64,000 bases of DNA from Fibrobacterota bacterium. Lineage in GTDB: Bacteria > Fibrobacterota > Fibrobacteria > UBA11236. Location: positions 1-64,000 of the forward strand of contig JAQBPO010000018.1 of the NCBI GenBank assembly GCA_028287465.1, read 5' to 3'. The notes under the pieces are model-generated. The model searched no databases. It was not told the origin of the DNA and saw nothing but the letters and a program-made list of their open reading frames with translations. Below are positions 27,292 through 35,619 of the stretch, one piece after another. The number at the start of each line of letters is the position of its first letter. Position 1 is the stretch's first letter. The position numbers were made by a program, and so were the translations under genes.

Positions 27292-28340
27292 CGTACGGCC
27301 GAGGCTCCCGCATTCGCGCTGTAGAACCGCACCTTGGCCGTCTGCAGCAGGCGTTCCACGTACTTCTGGTACTCCGCACCCTGTTTTTCCCGGGCCCAGT
27401 CCGCCTGGACGCGCGGAGCCAGTTTTTCGAAGGTGGCGTTGGAGTCCGATCCGGTCAGGTACCGGGACTTGTTGGCTTCGAAGTAGTACTTCAGGTCGTT
27501 TCCCGTGGGAGGCTGGATCTTGATTTCATCCATCAGTCCCGCCTGGGTCAGGATCTGGTTCTCCACCTGGCCGATGCGCTGCTTGACTTCGGGACGGTCC
27601 GCGATGCCCTTGCGCCGCGCCGCGTCCGCGATCAGGATTTGCGCCACGTATTCCCTAACCAATTGGTTCACCTCAAGGGGCGCCTCGGGCAATTTGCCGA
27701 CCATGGCGGCGATCTCGCCCAAGGTGATTTTGCGCCCGTCCAATTCGGCCACGACCGAGGCGCCGTCCGCGGTTTTCGCGGTGTCAGGATTCAAATCCGT
27801 GATGCGGGAGCGGGCCTGGGTCGCGTCCACGCTGCGGCCCATGGACTCGAGGCAGGCCACCATGCGCTTGCCCAGCTGGTTCTCGAAGGTCTTGTCCGGG
27901 TAGAGGGCCTTGATGACCGCGTACTTGGCCAAGGCGCCCTTTGGATCCATCAGGTTCTCCTGGTAGATCACGCCCATCTGGTAAAGCACGTTGGGGACGT
28001 CCTCGGGAACTATGGACGGGGAACGGAGGTATTCCTGATAGGTATCGAGGGCTTCCCGGTAGAGCTGGCGTTCATACAGGGCCGTGGCGGCCGCGCGGTA
28101 TTGCTCGCGGGAGAAGGCCGAGCGGGATGAGTCGCAGGCGGAGAGAATCACCGCCAAGAGAAGGGAGATTGCAAATTGGAAATTGCAAAATGAAAATCGC
28201 AAAATGGGCTTCCCACCTGGGTCAGCGGAAAGCATTCCAGATGCCGTTTTACCGGAGGAAAGTCCGGGCAAGGTCCATCCCATTTTCAATTCGCGATTTT
28301 CAATCTGCATTTTGCAATCCGGTTTCGCTCTTTTCGTCAT
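27288..28340 (-). CDS. Lipoprotein with TPR and SurA-like chaperone domain lacking parvulin
   Basis: Outer-envelope lipoprotein. The lipobox LLLAVILSAC is clear, followed by one or two TPR-like units (~75-160) and a SurA/PrsA-type N-terminal chaperone domain (~190-350: ELDGRKITLGEIAAMVGKLP, VREYVAQILIADAARRKGI, LKYYFEANKSRY). The peptidyl-prolyl isomerase (parvulin) insert normally found after this segment is absent. ATG 28340 overlaps the DUF58 stop as ATGA but leaves an odd 69-residue leader. A TTG inside the leader preceded by AGGTGGG would give a normal 20-residue lipoprotein signal (RFSFCNFQFAISLLLAVILS). The leader is encoded by an inverted repeat (28167-28319). Confidence 0.7.
   Translation of the reverse strand: MTKRAKPDCKMQIENRELKMGWTLPGLSSGKTASGMLSADPGGKPILRFSFCNFQFAISLLLAVILSACDSSRSAFSREQYRAAATALYERQLYREALDTYQEYLRSPSIVPEDVPNVLYQMGVIYQENLMDPKGALAKYAVIKALYPDKTFENQLGKRMVACLESMGRSVDATQARSRITDLNPDTAKTADGASVVAELDGRKITLGEIAAMVGKLPEAPLEVNQLVREYVAQILIADAARRKGIADRPEVKQRIGQVENQILTQAGLMDEIKIQPPTGNDLKYYFEANKSRYLTGSDSNATFEKLAPRVQADWAREKQGAEYQKYVERLLQTAKVRFYSANAGASAVR
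28167..28319. repeat. 41-bp imperfect inverted repeat encoding a lipoprotein leader
   Basis: Arms 28167-28208 (plus-strand reading) and 28279-28319 (minus-strand reading) share GATTGCAAA at one end and GAAAATCGC and AATGGG towards the other, built from GCAAAATTGAAAA-like units. The 70 bp between them are ordinary sequence. The whole ~153 bp unit sits at the 5' end of the lipoprotein gene and looks like a small element or an interspersed low-complexity repeat. Confidence 0.7.
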
Positions 28341-29224
28341 CTCAGCTTAGCCGCCCTCTTGCGGAAAAATTCCAACAATGGATGGATGGTGTCATCATAC
28401 TTGGGTCGGATTATGATTTCCACGAAATCGATCTGGAGCTTACGGAAGAGGCGTTTCAGCTGGGAGCTCTCCCGCTGGGCTTCTTTCTTGAAGGTCTTCC
28501 GGAAATCCTCATCGCTGGTATCGACCAGGATGACCTCGCCCGTTTCTGCGTCTTCCAGCTCGATGAAGCCCACGTCCGGGATTTCCCGCTCGCGGGGGTC
28601 CCAGACCGTTATGGCCACGCCTTCATGCCGGCGCTGCAGCAACTTGATGGGCTTCTCGAAATCGCCCGTGGCGAAATCCGAGACCACGAAGACCACGGCG
28701 CGGCGGGTGAGGATGCGGTTCAGGTATTCCAGGGCAAGGGAAAGGTTGGTGCCCCGTTCCTTGGGCTTGAAATACAGGAGCTCCCGGATCACGCGGAGCA
28801 CGTGTTTTCGGCCCTTCTTGGGCGGGATGAACATTTCCACCTGGGAGGTGAAGATGAGGAGCCCGACCCGATCATTGTTGCTGGTCGCGGAAAAGGCCAG
28901 CAGGGCGCTGATGGTCGCCATGACCTCGCCCTTCATTTCCGATTGGCTGCCGAATTCTCCCGAAGAACTGGCGTCCACCACGAGGATTACCGTCTGTTCG
29001 CGCTCCTCGATGAACTTCTTGATGTAGGGGGTTCCGTGGCGCGCGGTCACGTTCCAGTCGATGGAACGGATCTCGTCGCCCGGGACGTACTCCCGGACTT
29101 CGGCGAACTCCATGCCCTGGCCCTTGAACGAGGAGGAATACGCGCCGGACAACACCGAGTTCACGATGCCGGTCGTGCGGATCTCGATCTGCTTGACCTT
29201 TTTTAGGACTTCCTTCGGGATCAT
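28337..29224 (-). CDS. DUF58 domain protein of the MoxR/vWA operon
   Basis: Soluble 295-residue DUF58 protein. The family core is plain: SGAYSSSFKGQGMEFAEVRE, YVPGDEIRSIDWNVTARHG, then a degenerate vWA-like fold with VDASSSGEFG and VFVVSDFATGDFEKP. DUF58 genes nearly always sit just downstream of moxR and are thought to be MoxR substrates or adaptors in the cytoplasm. Here it follows moxR by 47 bases and overlaps the lipoprotein start (ATGA). No transmembrane segment is visible. Confidence 0.9.
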   Translation of the reverse strand: MIPKEVLKKVKQIEIRTTGIVNSVLSGAYSSSFKGQGMEFAEVREYVPGDEIRSIDWNVTARHGTPYIKKFIEEREQTVILVVDASSSGEFGSQSEMKGEVMATISALLAFSATSNNDRVGLLIFTSQVEMFIPPKKGRKHVLRVIRELLYFKPKERGTNLSLALEYLNRILTRRAVVFVVSDFATGDFEKPIKLLQRRHEGVAITVWDPREREIPDVGFIELEDAETGEVILVDTSDEDFRKTFKKEAQRESSQLKRLFRKLQIDFVEIIIRPKYDDTIHPLLEFFRKRAAKLR

Positions 29225-29271
29225 TCTTTCAGTCTGCGCTTCGTTAGGTTATGGGGGGCTGGTATGAACCC

Positions 29272-30273
29272 TTACGGGACCTCGATGGAATCGAATATCC
29301 TCTGCACCACGTTCTCGGCCTTCACTTCCTCGGCTTCCGCCTCATAGCTCAGGATCAGGCGGTGCTTCATGACGTCCATCCCGATCGATTTCACGTCTTC
29401 CGGGGTGACATAGCCCCGACCCCGGATCAAGGCATGGGCCTTGGAAGCCTTGGCCAGGCTGATGCTCGTGCGCGGCGAAGCGCCGTATTCGATGAGGCCG
29501 GCGACGTCCTTGATGCCGTGCCCGGCGGGATCGCGGGTGGCAGCCACCAGGTTGATGATGTAGTCCATGATCTTATCGTCCATGAACACCTCGCCCACGG
29601 TCTTGCGCGCGCGGAGGATGTCCTCTTCCGTGGCCATCTTCTGGGCCGTATGCAGGCCCTGGCCCGAGACCAGGTTCACGATGGCCTTCTCCTCCTCCTT
29701 GGTGGGATAGGTCAAGGTGACCTTGAGCATGAAACGGTCGACCTGGGCTTCCGGCAGGGGATAGGTGCCTTCCTGCTCGACCGGGTTCTGGGTGGCGAGC
29801 ACCAGGAAGAGGGGCGAGAGCTGGTAGGTGGTATCCCCGATGGTCACGCACTTTTCCTGCATGGCTTCCAGCAGGGCCGATTGGACCTTGGACGGCGCGC
29901 GGTTGATTTCGTCCGCCAGGATGATGTTCGAGAAGATGGGGCCGCGCTTCACGTGGAAGTCGCCGGACTTGGGGTTGAAGATGAGGGTTCCGATCAGATC
30001 CGCCGGCAGCAGGTCGGGCGTGAACTGGATGCGGTTGAACTGGCAGTTGATGGCATTGGCCAGGGCCTTGACCGCCGTGGTCTTGGCGAGGCCGGGCACG
30101 CCCTCCAACAGCACGTGCCCGTCGGCCAACACGCCGATGAGCAGCTTTTCCAGCATGTTCTTCTGGCCGATGACGCTGCGCCCGACTTCGTCCAGAATCC
30201 TCTGGATGAAGGCGCCTTCACGCTTCACCTTATCCGTAATGGCCTGGATATCCACCTTGGTCGCGCTATTCAT
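29272..30273 (-). CDS. moxR: MoxR-family AAA+ ATPase
   Basis: Cytosolic AAA+ ATPase, 333 aa, of the MoxR/RavA class that acts on vWA proteins as a chaperone. Walker A GVPGLAKT (58-65), Walker B ILADEINRA (D121, E122), the pore-side TQNPVEQEGTYPLPEAQVDRF segment and the C-terminal GASPRTSISL sensor-2 region are all present. It is the ATP-driven component of the Bat operon. The start overlaps the upstream gene by 8 bases. Confidence 0.95.
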   Translation of the reverse strand: MNSATKVDIQAITDKVKREGAFIQRILDEVGRSVIGQKNMLEKLLIGVLADGHVLLEGVPGLAKTTAVKALANAINCQFNRIQFTPDLLPADLIGTLIFNPKSGDFHVKRGPIFSNIILADEINRAPSKVQSALLEAMQEKCVTIGDTTYQLSPLFLVLATQNPVEQEGTYPLPEAQVDRFMLKVTLTYPTKEEEKAIVNLVSGQGLHTAQKMATEEDILRARKTVGEVFMDDKIMDYIINLVAATRDPAGHGIKDVAGLIEYGASPRTSISLAKASKAHALIRGRGYVTPEDVKSIGMDVMKHRLILSYEAEAEEVKAENVVQRIFDSIEVP

Positions 30274-31429
30274 GCTCGTCTTCTCCCGTTATCTTGAGGC
30301 ATTTCCTGAAAGTCCGGAACGCATCCTGGAGCTCATGCGGCTCCTTGTACCCGCCCGCGAACCGGGCATGCCGGAACAATTCCCCGAGCCTGGCCCATTC
30401 CTGATCCGAACCGGACGGGCCTGAACCGTTGGAGCCGTTGCGGCCGGCCAGATAGGCCGACAGCATGGATTCGAACCGGGCCGGGGCCAAGGCCGGAGCC
30501 GTCGCCGGCGCGCCTGGAGCGCTCGCCTTTCCCGTACCCGCGGCCATCCCTTTGGAAAGGGGTGATATCCCCGTGGCCGATAATTCGTCCCGTAGGAACC
30601 GGGTCGCGAGGTTTTCCATTTCGAGGAGGATTTCCTTGCTCGCGTCCGGCGAGTTCTGGGCCGAGCGCAGGCGGTTCTTCAGGGTGGCGACCGCGGGCCG
30701 CAAATCCTCCCGCGGGGGAGTCTTCGCCGCCTTTTTGCGGGAGGCGAGCTTGAAACTGATCCTACCAAGGGCGCCGGCGCCGCCCAGGATGATCAGTCCG
30801 AGCAGGATTTTGAACCAGGCCATGTCCAGCAACCGGGTCGGCGCCGGGAGGATATCCGTGTGGGCGGTGGGGATGAAAACCGCTTCCTCCTGGCGGGACA
30901 GGCCGGTCAGGTAGCGGAGCTTCATGGACGCGGCTTTGCCCGGACCCTGGGCCTGGGCGCGTAGTCGGAAGATGAATTCGGTATGGTTCCGCACCGATTG
31001 CCCGGAGGCCAGCTTCTTGTGCACGGTCGCCTGGCCGATGATCTTGAAACCGGGGAAGTCGAGGCTGTCCGGAGCGAGCACGATCACGGGTACCTGGGTA
31101 TCCTCCCATTCCACCTGCACCACGTAGTCGAGGGAATCCCCGACGCGGGGGGATGCCAAGGTGAAGGCGCCTTGGGTGGAAAGCTTGACGGCCTCCTGCA
31201 TGGGAGCCTGCGCCTGGGCCGCGGAATCCGGAAGGGGGGCCGACGGTGGAGCCATGAAGGGATCCCGCGGGGCGGAGGCGCCGCTTGCGGAATTGGAGTC
31301 CTGACCGGCCCGGCCTTGGGCGGAAAGGGAGGTCGGAAGGATGACGGAAGCCAGCAGGGCAAAGGCCAGGATTGCCGCCGGAAAGCGTGCTATCGCAGGG
31401 GAATTCGATGGAACCGAAGCGGTGAGCAT
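30266..31429 (-). CDS. BatD-like exported membrane protein, first gene of the Bat operon
   Basis: 387 aa from ATG 31429 (MLTASVPSNSP), chosen because a promoter at 31554-31583 lies downstream of the only longer in-frame ATG (31576) and because a clean signal peptide (ILAFALLASVILPTSLSAQ) follows. A short Ser/Pro-rich linker leads to one BatD-like beta domain (~85-215; ASPRVGDSLDYVVQVEWEDT, RNHTEFIFRLRAQ). One transmembrane helix (~227-247, LLGLIILGGAGALGRISF) is followed by a cytosolic helical domain ending FRKCLKITGEDEHE. It resembles the other BatD-like protein in the operon in layout. Function is inferred from context. Confidence 0.65.
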   Translation of the reverse strand: MLTASVPSNSPAIARFPAAILAFALLASVILPTSLSAQGRAGQDSNSASGASAPRDPFMAPPSAPLPDSAAQAQAPMQEAVKLSTQGAFTLASPRVGDSLDYVVQVEWEDTQVPVIVLAPDSLDFPGFKIIGQATVHKKLASGQSVRNHTEFIFRLRAQAQGPGKAASMKLRYLTGLSRQEEAVFIPTAHTDILPAPTRLLDMAWFKILLGLIILGGAGALGRISFKLASRKKAAKTPPREDLRPAVATLKNRLRSAQNSPDASKEILLEMENLATRFLRDELSATGISPLSKGMAAGTGKASAPGAPATAPALAPARFESMLSAYLAGRNGSNGSGPSGSDQEWARLGELFRHARFAGGYKEPHELQDAFRTFRKCLKITGEDEHE

Positions 31430-31553
31430 GGGCCTGGTAACGGAAACCTCCACTAATCCGGAGTGCGGTAAATCGTGGGTTAATTTAGCAAATTCACCGA
31501 ACGGAAAAAACAGATCGACGTGATTTCTTGGTCCTTTTCCCGTTGTTTTCCGG

Positions 31554-31583
31554 ATTATAGAATATGGCCCCGACACGATTCAA
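31554..31583 (-). promoter_or_regulatory. Promoter of the Bat operon
   Basis: On the minus strand TTGAAT (31583-31578), an 18-bp spacer and a perfect TATAAT (31559-31554). The predicted start near 31547 gives a leader of about 118 bases before the ATG at 31429. The region is divergent with recR. Confidence 0.7.
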
Positions 31584-31654
31584 TTAGTCGCATATATCCA
31601 GGCAGGGATACCTCCCGGGGTACCCGTACCGCGGATAATGAGTATTTTGTTGCA

Positions 31655-32263
31655 ATGCTGGATGCGGACATCAAGGAAACCCTGATCGAGAACCTGATCG
31701 GCCAATTGGCCGGGCTGCCTTCCATCGGAAGGAAGACCGCCCAGCGGCTGGCCTACCATATCCTTGCCCAGGATTCCTCGGCCGTGAACGAGCTGGCGCG
31801 CACCCTTACGGACGCCAAGTCGCGCATCCACGCCTGCGCCTCTTGCGGGAATTACACGGAACGGGAGACATGCCGGATCTGCGGCAACGGTCGCCGCCAG
31901 CAGAACATGATCTGCGTCGTGGAGAAGCCCGCGGACATCCTGGCCTTCGAGCGCTCCGGCAGCTACCTTGGCGTCTATCACGTCCTGGGCGGGACCATCT
32001 CGCCCCTGGACGGAATCGGGCCCGGCGACCTGAATTTCGCCAGGCTATGGGAGCGGAGCCGGCAGTCCCAGGTCGAACTGATCCTGGCGCTGAATACCAA
32101 TGCCGAAGGGGAGGCGACCGCTTCCTACATCGTGCAGAAGCTGCAGGGCATGCCTGTCCGCATTTCGCGCCTAGCCCGCGGCATTCCCGTCGGTTCCGAA
32201 CTTGAATACGTGGATGAACTAACGGTGCAACGCGCCCTGGAAAGCCGGGTCGAGATGGGTTGA
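31655..32263 (+). CDS. recR: Recombination mediator RecR
   Basis: RecR of the RecFOR pathway, which loads RecA at gaps; 202 aa, normal length. Helix-hairpin-helix LPSIGRKTAQRLAYHIL (~21-37), a four-cysteine zinc finger (C61, C64, C73, C76), and a Toprim domain beginning ICVVEKPADILAFE with YHVLGGTISPLDGIGP. The ATG at 31655 is chosen because the conserved N-terminus starts here; a longer frame from 31520 adds 45 unconserved residues. No Shine-Dalgarno is seen; a GATAAT hexamer lies 15 bases before the ATG. No dnaX or ybaB neighbour is present. Confidence 0.95.
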   Translation: MLDADIKETLIENLIGQLAGLPSIGRKTAQRLAYHILAQDSSAVNELARTLTDAKSRIHACASCGNYTERETCRICGNGRRQQNMICVVEKPADILAFERSGSYLGVYHVLGGTISPLDGIGPGDLNFARLWERSRQSQVELILALNTNAEGEATASYIVQKLQGMPVRISRLARGIPVGSELEYVDELTVQRALESRVEMG

Positions 32264-32300
32264 GCCTTCCGGCCGCCCGCTCGCACCCAACAAACAACCC

Positions 32301-32912
32301 ATGCAGATCAAATCCGCCGAATTCGTGAAGTCCGCCCAGCACCCGGACGATTACCCCAATGACGGTCGGCCGCATATCGCCGTGGCCGGCCGATCCAACG
32401 TCGGCAAATCCTCCCTGCTCAACATGCTGGTGCAACGCAAGAACCTGGTGAAGACGAGCCAGATGCCCGGCAAGACCCGGCTCATCAATTTCTTCCTCAT
32501 CAACGACGCCTTTTACCTCGTGGACATTCCCGGCTTCGGCTACGCCAAGGTGGGCCGCGAGGAAAAGCGCCAGATGGAGGACGCCATCGAGACCTATTTC
32601 CGGAAGTCCGGCCTGGTCGCGGGGATGATGTACCTCGTGGACATCCGCATGCCCGACAGCCCGGTCGACAAGGAAGCGATCCAATGGCTGAATGATTTCG
32701 GGGTGCCCATGCTGGTCGTCGCGACCAAGGGCGACAAGCTGAAAACCGAACAGACGCGCAAGGCCCTGGCCGAAATCACCAAGTTCCACGCCCTGCCCGA
32801 GCCCCCCCTGGTCACCAGCGCGGATAAGAAGACCGGCCGCGAGGCGGTCCTGGAGCAGTTGGCGATGGTCCTGGAAAGCGCCGCCTCCGGATCCTCCGGC
32901 GCGAAGGGCTGA
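32301..32912 (+). CDS. engB: Ribosome biogenesis GTPase EngB (YsxC/YihA)
   Basis: Essential-type GTPase for assembly of the large ribosomal subunit, 203 aa. G1 GRSNVGKSS, the switch region PGKTRLINFF, G3 DIPGFGYAKV, G4 TKGDKL and the G5-like TSADKK are intact. It lies 37 bases after recR, probably in the same transcript. No Shine-Dalgarno precedes the ATG (upstream ACAAACAACCC). Confidence 0.95.
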   Translation: MQIKSAEFVKSAQHPDDYPNDGRPHIAVAGRSNVGKSSLLNMLVQRKNLVKTSQMPGKTRLINFFLINDAFYLVDIPGFGYAKVGREEKRQMEDAIETYFRKSGLVAGMMYLVDIRMPDSPVDKEAIQWLNDFGVPMLVVATKGDKLKTEQTRKALAEITKFHALPEPPLVTSADKKTGREAVLEQLAMVLESAASGSSGAKG

Positions 32913-33045
32913 CCCGGCCTTCGGAGGGTGCAGGCTCCCGATCGGGCCCGCAAACTTAAAGTAGATCCATAAATCCTCCAATTGCCCACCGACCCCAAAC
33001 TCCCAATCATTCCCTTGGGACGGGGCCACGTGTACAATAAACCCA

Positions 33046-33867
33046 ATGACCCAGATGTTAGTCTGGATCGGGCAGCAGTACCGCCGATCCTACGTAGGCC
33101 AATTGATGGAATTGGGGCTCCAGGCCTCCTGGTGCGCCGTCCATAAGGAAGGCAACCGGAAGCAGAGCCTGGATCAATTGATCCAGCAGATCTATTACAC
33201 CGGGGTGGAAGCCATCCCCTTGGTGGCCTTCCTGGCCCTCGTCATCGGCAGCGCCACCATCCTGCAGGCCTCGACCGTCATGCCCAAGATCGGCGCAGGC
33301 GATTATTTCGGCAATGTCATGGTGCTGGTCGTGGTGCGCGAAGTGGGCCCGCTGTTCACGGCCTTCCTGGTGGCCGGCCGTACCGGATCCGCTTTGTCCA
33401 CCTACCTGGGGAACATGAAGGTGCAGCAGGAGATCGATGCCCTCAAGACCATGGGCATAGACCCCGTACGCTACCTCGTGTATCCCAGCTTCGCCGCGAC
33501 GGTGATCTCGATGTTCTGCCTGACCGTGATCTTCAACCTGGTCGCCATCTTCGGGGGATACCTCGTCGTGAAATCCCTGTCCCTTTTCGTTTCCGATTTC
33601 TCGGAGTTGCAGCTTTCCCTGTCCCTTTTCCTCGAGCGCATCCTGGCCTCCATGGGCATCATGGACGGGGTCCTGGGCATCGTGAAGCCGGTGTTCTTCG
33701 GTATCCTGGTATCGGTCATCGCCTGTTACCATGGCATAAACGTTTCCAACGATATCCGCGAGGTGCCCAAGGCTACCACCAACGGCGTGGTGAACTCCTT
33801 CGTCTGCATCACCCTGTTCGACACCCTTTTCGCCCTGCCCTTCCTGGCCAAGCTGGGGTTCCTGTGA
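33046..33867 (+). CDS. mlaE: MlaE-family ABC transporter permease
   Basis: Integral membrane permease (273 aa) of the MCE/Mla lipid-transport ABC system, which moves phospholipids between inner and outer membrane. Five to six helices are visible; family stretches are VREVGPLFTAFLVAGRTGSAL, GNMKVQQEIDALKTMGIDP and ACYHGINVSNDIREVPKATT. The ATG lacks a Shine-Dalgarno, but a TACAAT hexamer ends 7 bases upstream, so the message may be leaderless. First gene of a five-gene operon. Confidence 0.92.
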   Translation: MTQMLVWIGQQYRRSYVGQLMELGLQASWCAVHKEGNRKQSLDQLIQQIYYTGVEAIPLVAFLALVIGSATILQASTVMPKIGAGDYFGNVMVLVVVREVGPLFTAFLVAGRTGSALSTYLGNMKVQQEIDALKTMGIDPVRYLVYPSFAATVISMFCLTVIFNLVAIFGGYLVVKSLSLFVSDFSELQLSLSLFLERILASMGIMDGVLGIVKPVFFGILVSVIACYHGINVSNDIREVPKATTNGVVNSFVCITLFDTLFALPFLAKLGFL

Positions 33868-33901
33868 AGCCCGCGGTCCTTAGTCTCAAGGGAGGCCGCC
33901 C

Positions 33902-34672
33902 ATGAGCGTGATCGCGTCCGTGCACAACCTGCGCTTCACCTACCCCGGCCAGGAGACCGTCCTCAGGCGCGTGAACTTCCACGTGCTTCCCGGCCAGATC
34001 CTCGTCATCTGCGGGCTTTCCGGCCAGGGCAAGAGCACCTTGCTGAGGTTGCTGATCGGCCTTGAGAAGCCCGACGCGGGGGTGATACGCCTGCTCGGCA
34101 AGGATATCTCCACCCTGGGCTTCGAGGAGTTCAACGAACTCAAGCGCAGCGTCGGTTTCGTCTTCCAGTCCCCGGCCCTGCTCTCCACCAAGACCATTTT
34201 CGAGAACGTGGCCCTCCCGCTCATCTACCATAACGTCGGGGACGAGGACGAAATCCGTTCCCGCGTGGACAATGCCCTGGAAATGCTCCTCATCAAGGAT
34301 TTCCAGCACCAGTACCCGGCTTCCGTCAGCCTTGGCATCCTCAAGCGCGCCGCGGTGGCCCGCGCCATGATCATGCGCCCCAAGCTCATCCTCATGGATG
34401 AGCCGACCGCCGGCCTGGATCGCATCAGCCGCGCGGTTCTGCTTGCCTTGATCGCCAATATCCGGCGCATCAACCACGTCTCCATGGTGCTGGTGACCCA
34501 TGATCTGCTCGCCGCGCGCGAACTGGGCGGGGAAATCGGCGTGCTCAAGGAAGGCGAACTCTTGCAGCCCATGAACTTCGAACAATTGAAGAATTGCCAG
34601 GATTCGTTCGTCGAATACCTCTTCCGCCAGTTGGAAGAAGAAGCGAACATGACCGGGGAGAAGGCGGCATGA
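33902..34672 (+). CDS. mlaF: MlaF-family ABC transporter ATPase with an altered signature motif
   Basis: Cytosolic ATPase (256 aa) that drives the Mla-type transporter. Walker A GLSGQGKST (38-46), Q-loop FVFQSPALLS, Walker B LILMDEPTAGLD (162-173) and switch histidine TH(D) are intact. The ABC signature, usually LSGG(M/Q), reads VSLGILKRAAVARA (from 142), so two signature positions differ. The rest of the helix (KRAAVARA) matches MlaF. GGGAGGCCGCCC precedes the ATG; the stop overlaps the MCE gene start (ATGA). Confidence 0.9.
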   Translation: MSVIASVHNLRFTYPGQETVLRRVNFHVLPGQILVICGLSGQGKSTLLRLLIGLEKPDAGVIRLLGKDISTLGFEEFNELKRSVGFVFQSPALLSTKTIFENVALPLIYHNVGDEDEIRSRVDNALEMLLIKDFQHQYPASVSLGILKRAAVARAMIMRPKLILMDEPTAGLDRISRAVLLALIANIRRINHVSMVLVTHDLLAARELGGEIGVLKEGELLQPMNFEQLKNCQDSFVEYLFRQLEEEANMTGEKAA

Positions 34673-35619
34673 AGCTCCAGTTGCACAAGCACCGGAACCT
34701 GCTCGCCGGTTTCTTCGTTTCCACGGCCATCGTCACCTTCGTGGTGTCCCTGATCGTGCTCTTCCACAAGAAGGGCGTGTTCGAGATGCAATACACCCTG
34801 AGCGCCGTCTTCGAGAACGGAGTGGGGCTGCGCCCCGGTGCGGACGTTCTTTTCAACGGCGTGAAAATAGGACGGGTGGAATCCGTGAACCTTCTGGGCA
34901 AGGGAGGCATCGACATCTCATCGGGAAAGGTGGTGCTCGACCTGCTCATCGATCGCAAGTTCCAGGATTTCATCACCAGCCGCTCGGTGGCCTTCGCCTT
35001 GCGCGACAAGAACCTGGTTTCGGATCGCGTCGTCAACATCGAGACCCTGGGCCTCGGCGGCAAGATCCTCGAGGGAGGGGATACCGTCATGGTCTCGAAC
35101 TCCCGCGACATCGAATCCGTCCTGAGCGGGCTGACCAAGCTGATGGGGAAGATGGACATGCTCATCAACAGCATCGACGAGATAGTGGTCAAAAGCAAGG
35201 ATCCCAACACCACCGTGGGGGCCATGCTCGGTTCCCGCGAGCTCTATGACCGCCTGCTGGCGGGAGTGAACAACGTGGATACCGCCGTCACCGAGGGCCG
35301 CCAGGTGATGGGGCGCGTCCAGATGCTCACCGATACCATGCACACCGCCCTGGGCGGCCTGTTGGCCCGCGCGGACACGACCTCCGCGAAGCTGGTCCGG
35401 ACGGCCGATCAGGCCGAGCGCCTGGCCGTCCACGCCAACGTACTGGCCGGCCAGGGGGAAACCATCCTCCGGCGCATGGATCAAATCATGCTCCAGGGAG
35501 CGGGCAAGATCGATCAGGCCGGGGACGTGATGGACGCCGTCTCGCAACTGTGGTTCATCCGCGGCAAGATGGCCAAGAAGGGGGATTACCCGGTTTTGCT
35601 CAATGAGGCCGGGCCATGA
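34669..35619 (+). CDS. mlaD: MCE (MlaD-type) lipid-transport protein
   Basis: Membrane-anchored periplasmic substrate-binding component of the Mla-type system, 316 aa from ATG 34669 (MKLQLHKHRN), overlapping the mlaF stop as ATGA. One N-terminal helix (~12-35: LLAGFFVSTAIVTFVVSLIV), then one MCE domain (~45-130: LSAVFENGVGLRPGADVLFNG, IGRVESVNLL). The ~180-residue C-terminus is helical, with long heptad-like stretches (ADTTSAKLVRTADQAERLAV), as in MCE proteins that form tube-like or hexameric assemblies. Longer than E. coli MlaD (~180 aa). Confidence 0.9.
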   Translation: MKLQLHKHRNLLAGFFVSTAIVTFVVSLIVLFHKKGVFEMQYTLSAVFENGVGLRPGADVLFNGVKIGRVESVNLLGKGGIDISSGKVVLDLLIDRKFQDFITSRSVAFALRDKNLVSDRVVNIETLGLGGKILEGGDTVMVSNSRDIESVLSGLTKLMGKMDMLINSIDEIVVKSKDPNTTVGAMLGSRELYDRLLAGVNNVDTAVTEGRQVMGRVQMLTDTMHTALGGLLARADTTSAKLVRTADQAERLAVHANVLAGQGETILRRMDQIMLQGAGKIDQAGDVMDAVSQLWFIRGKMAKKGDYPVLLNEAGP

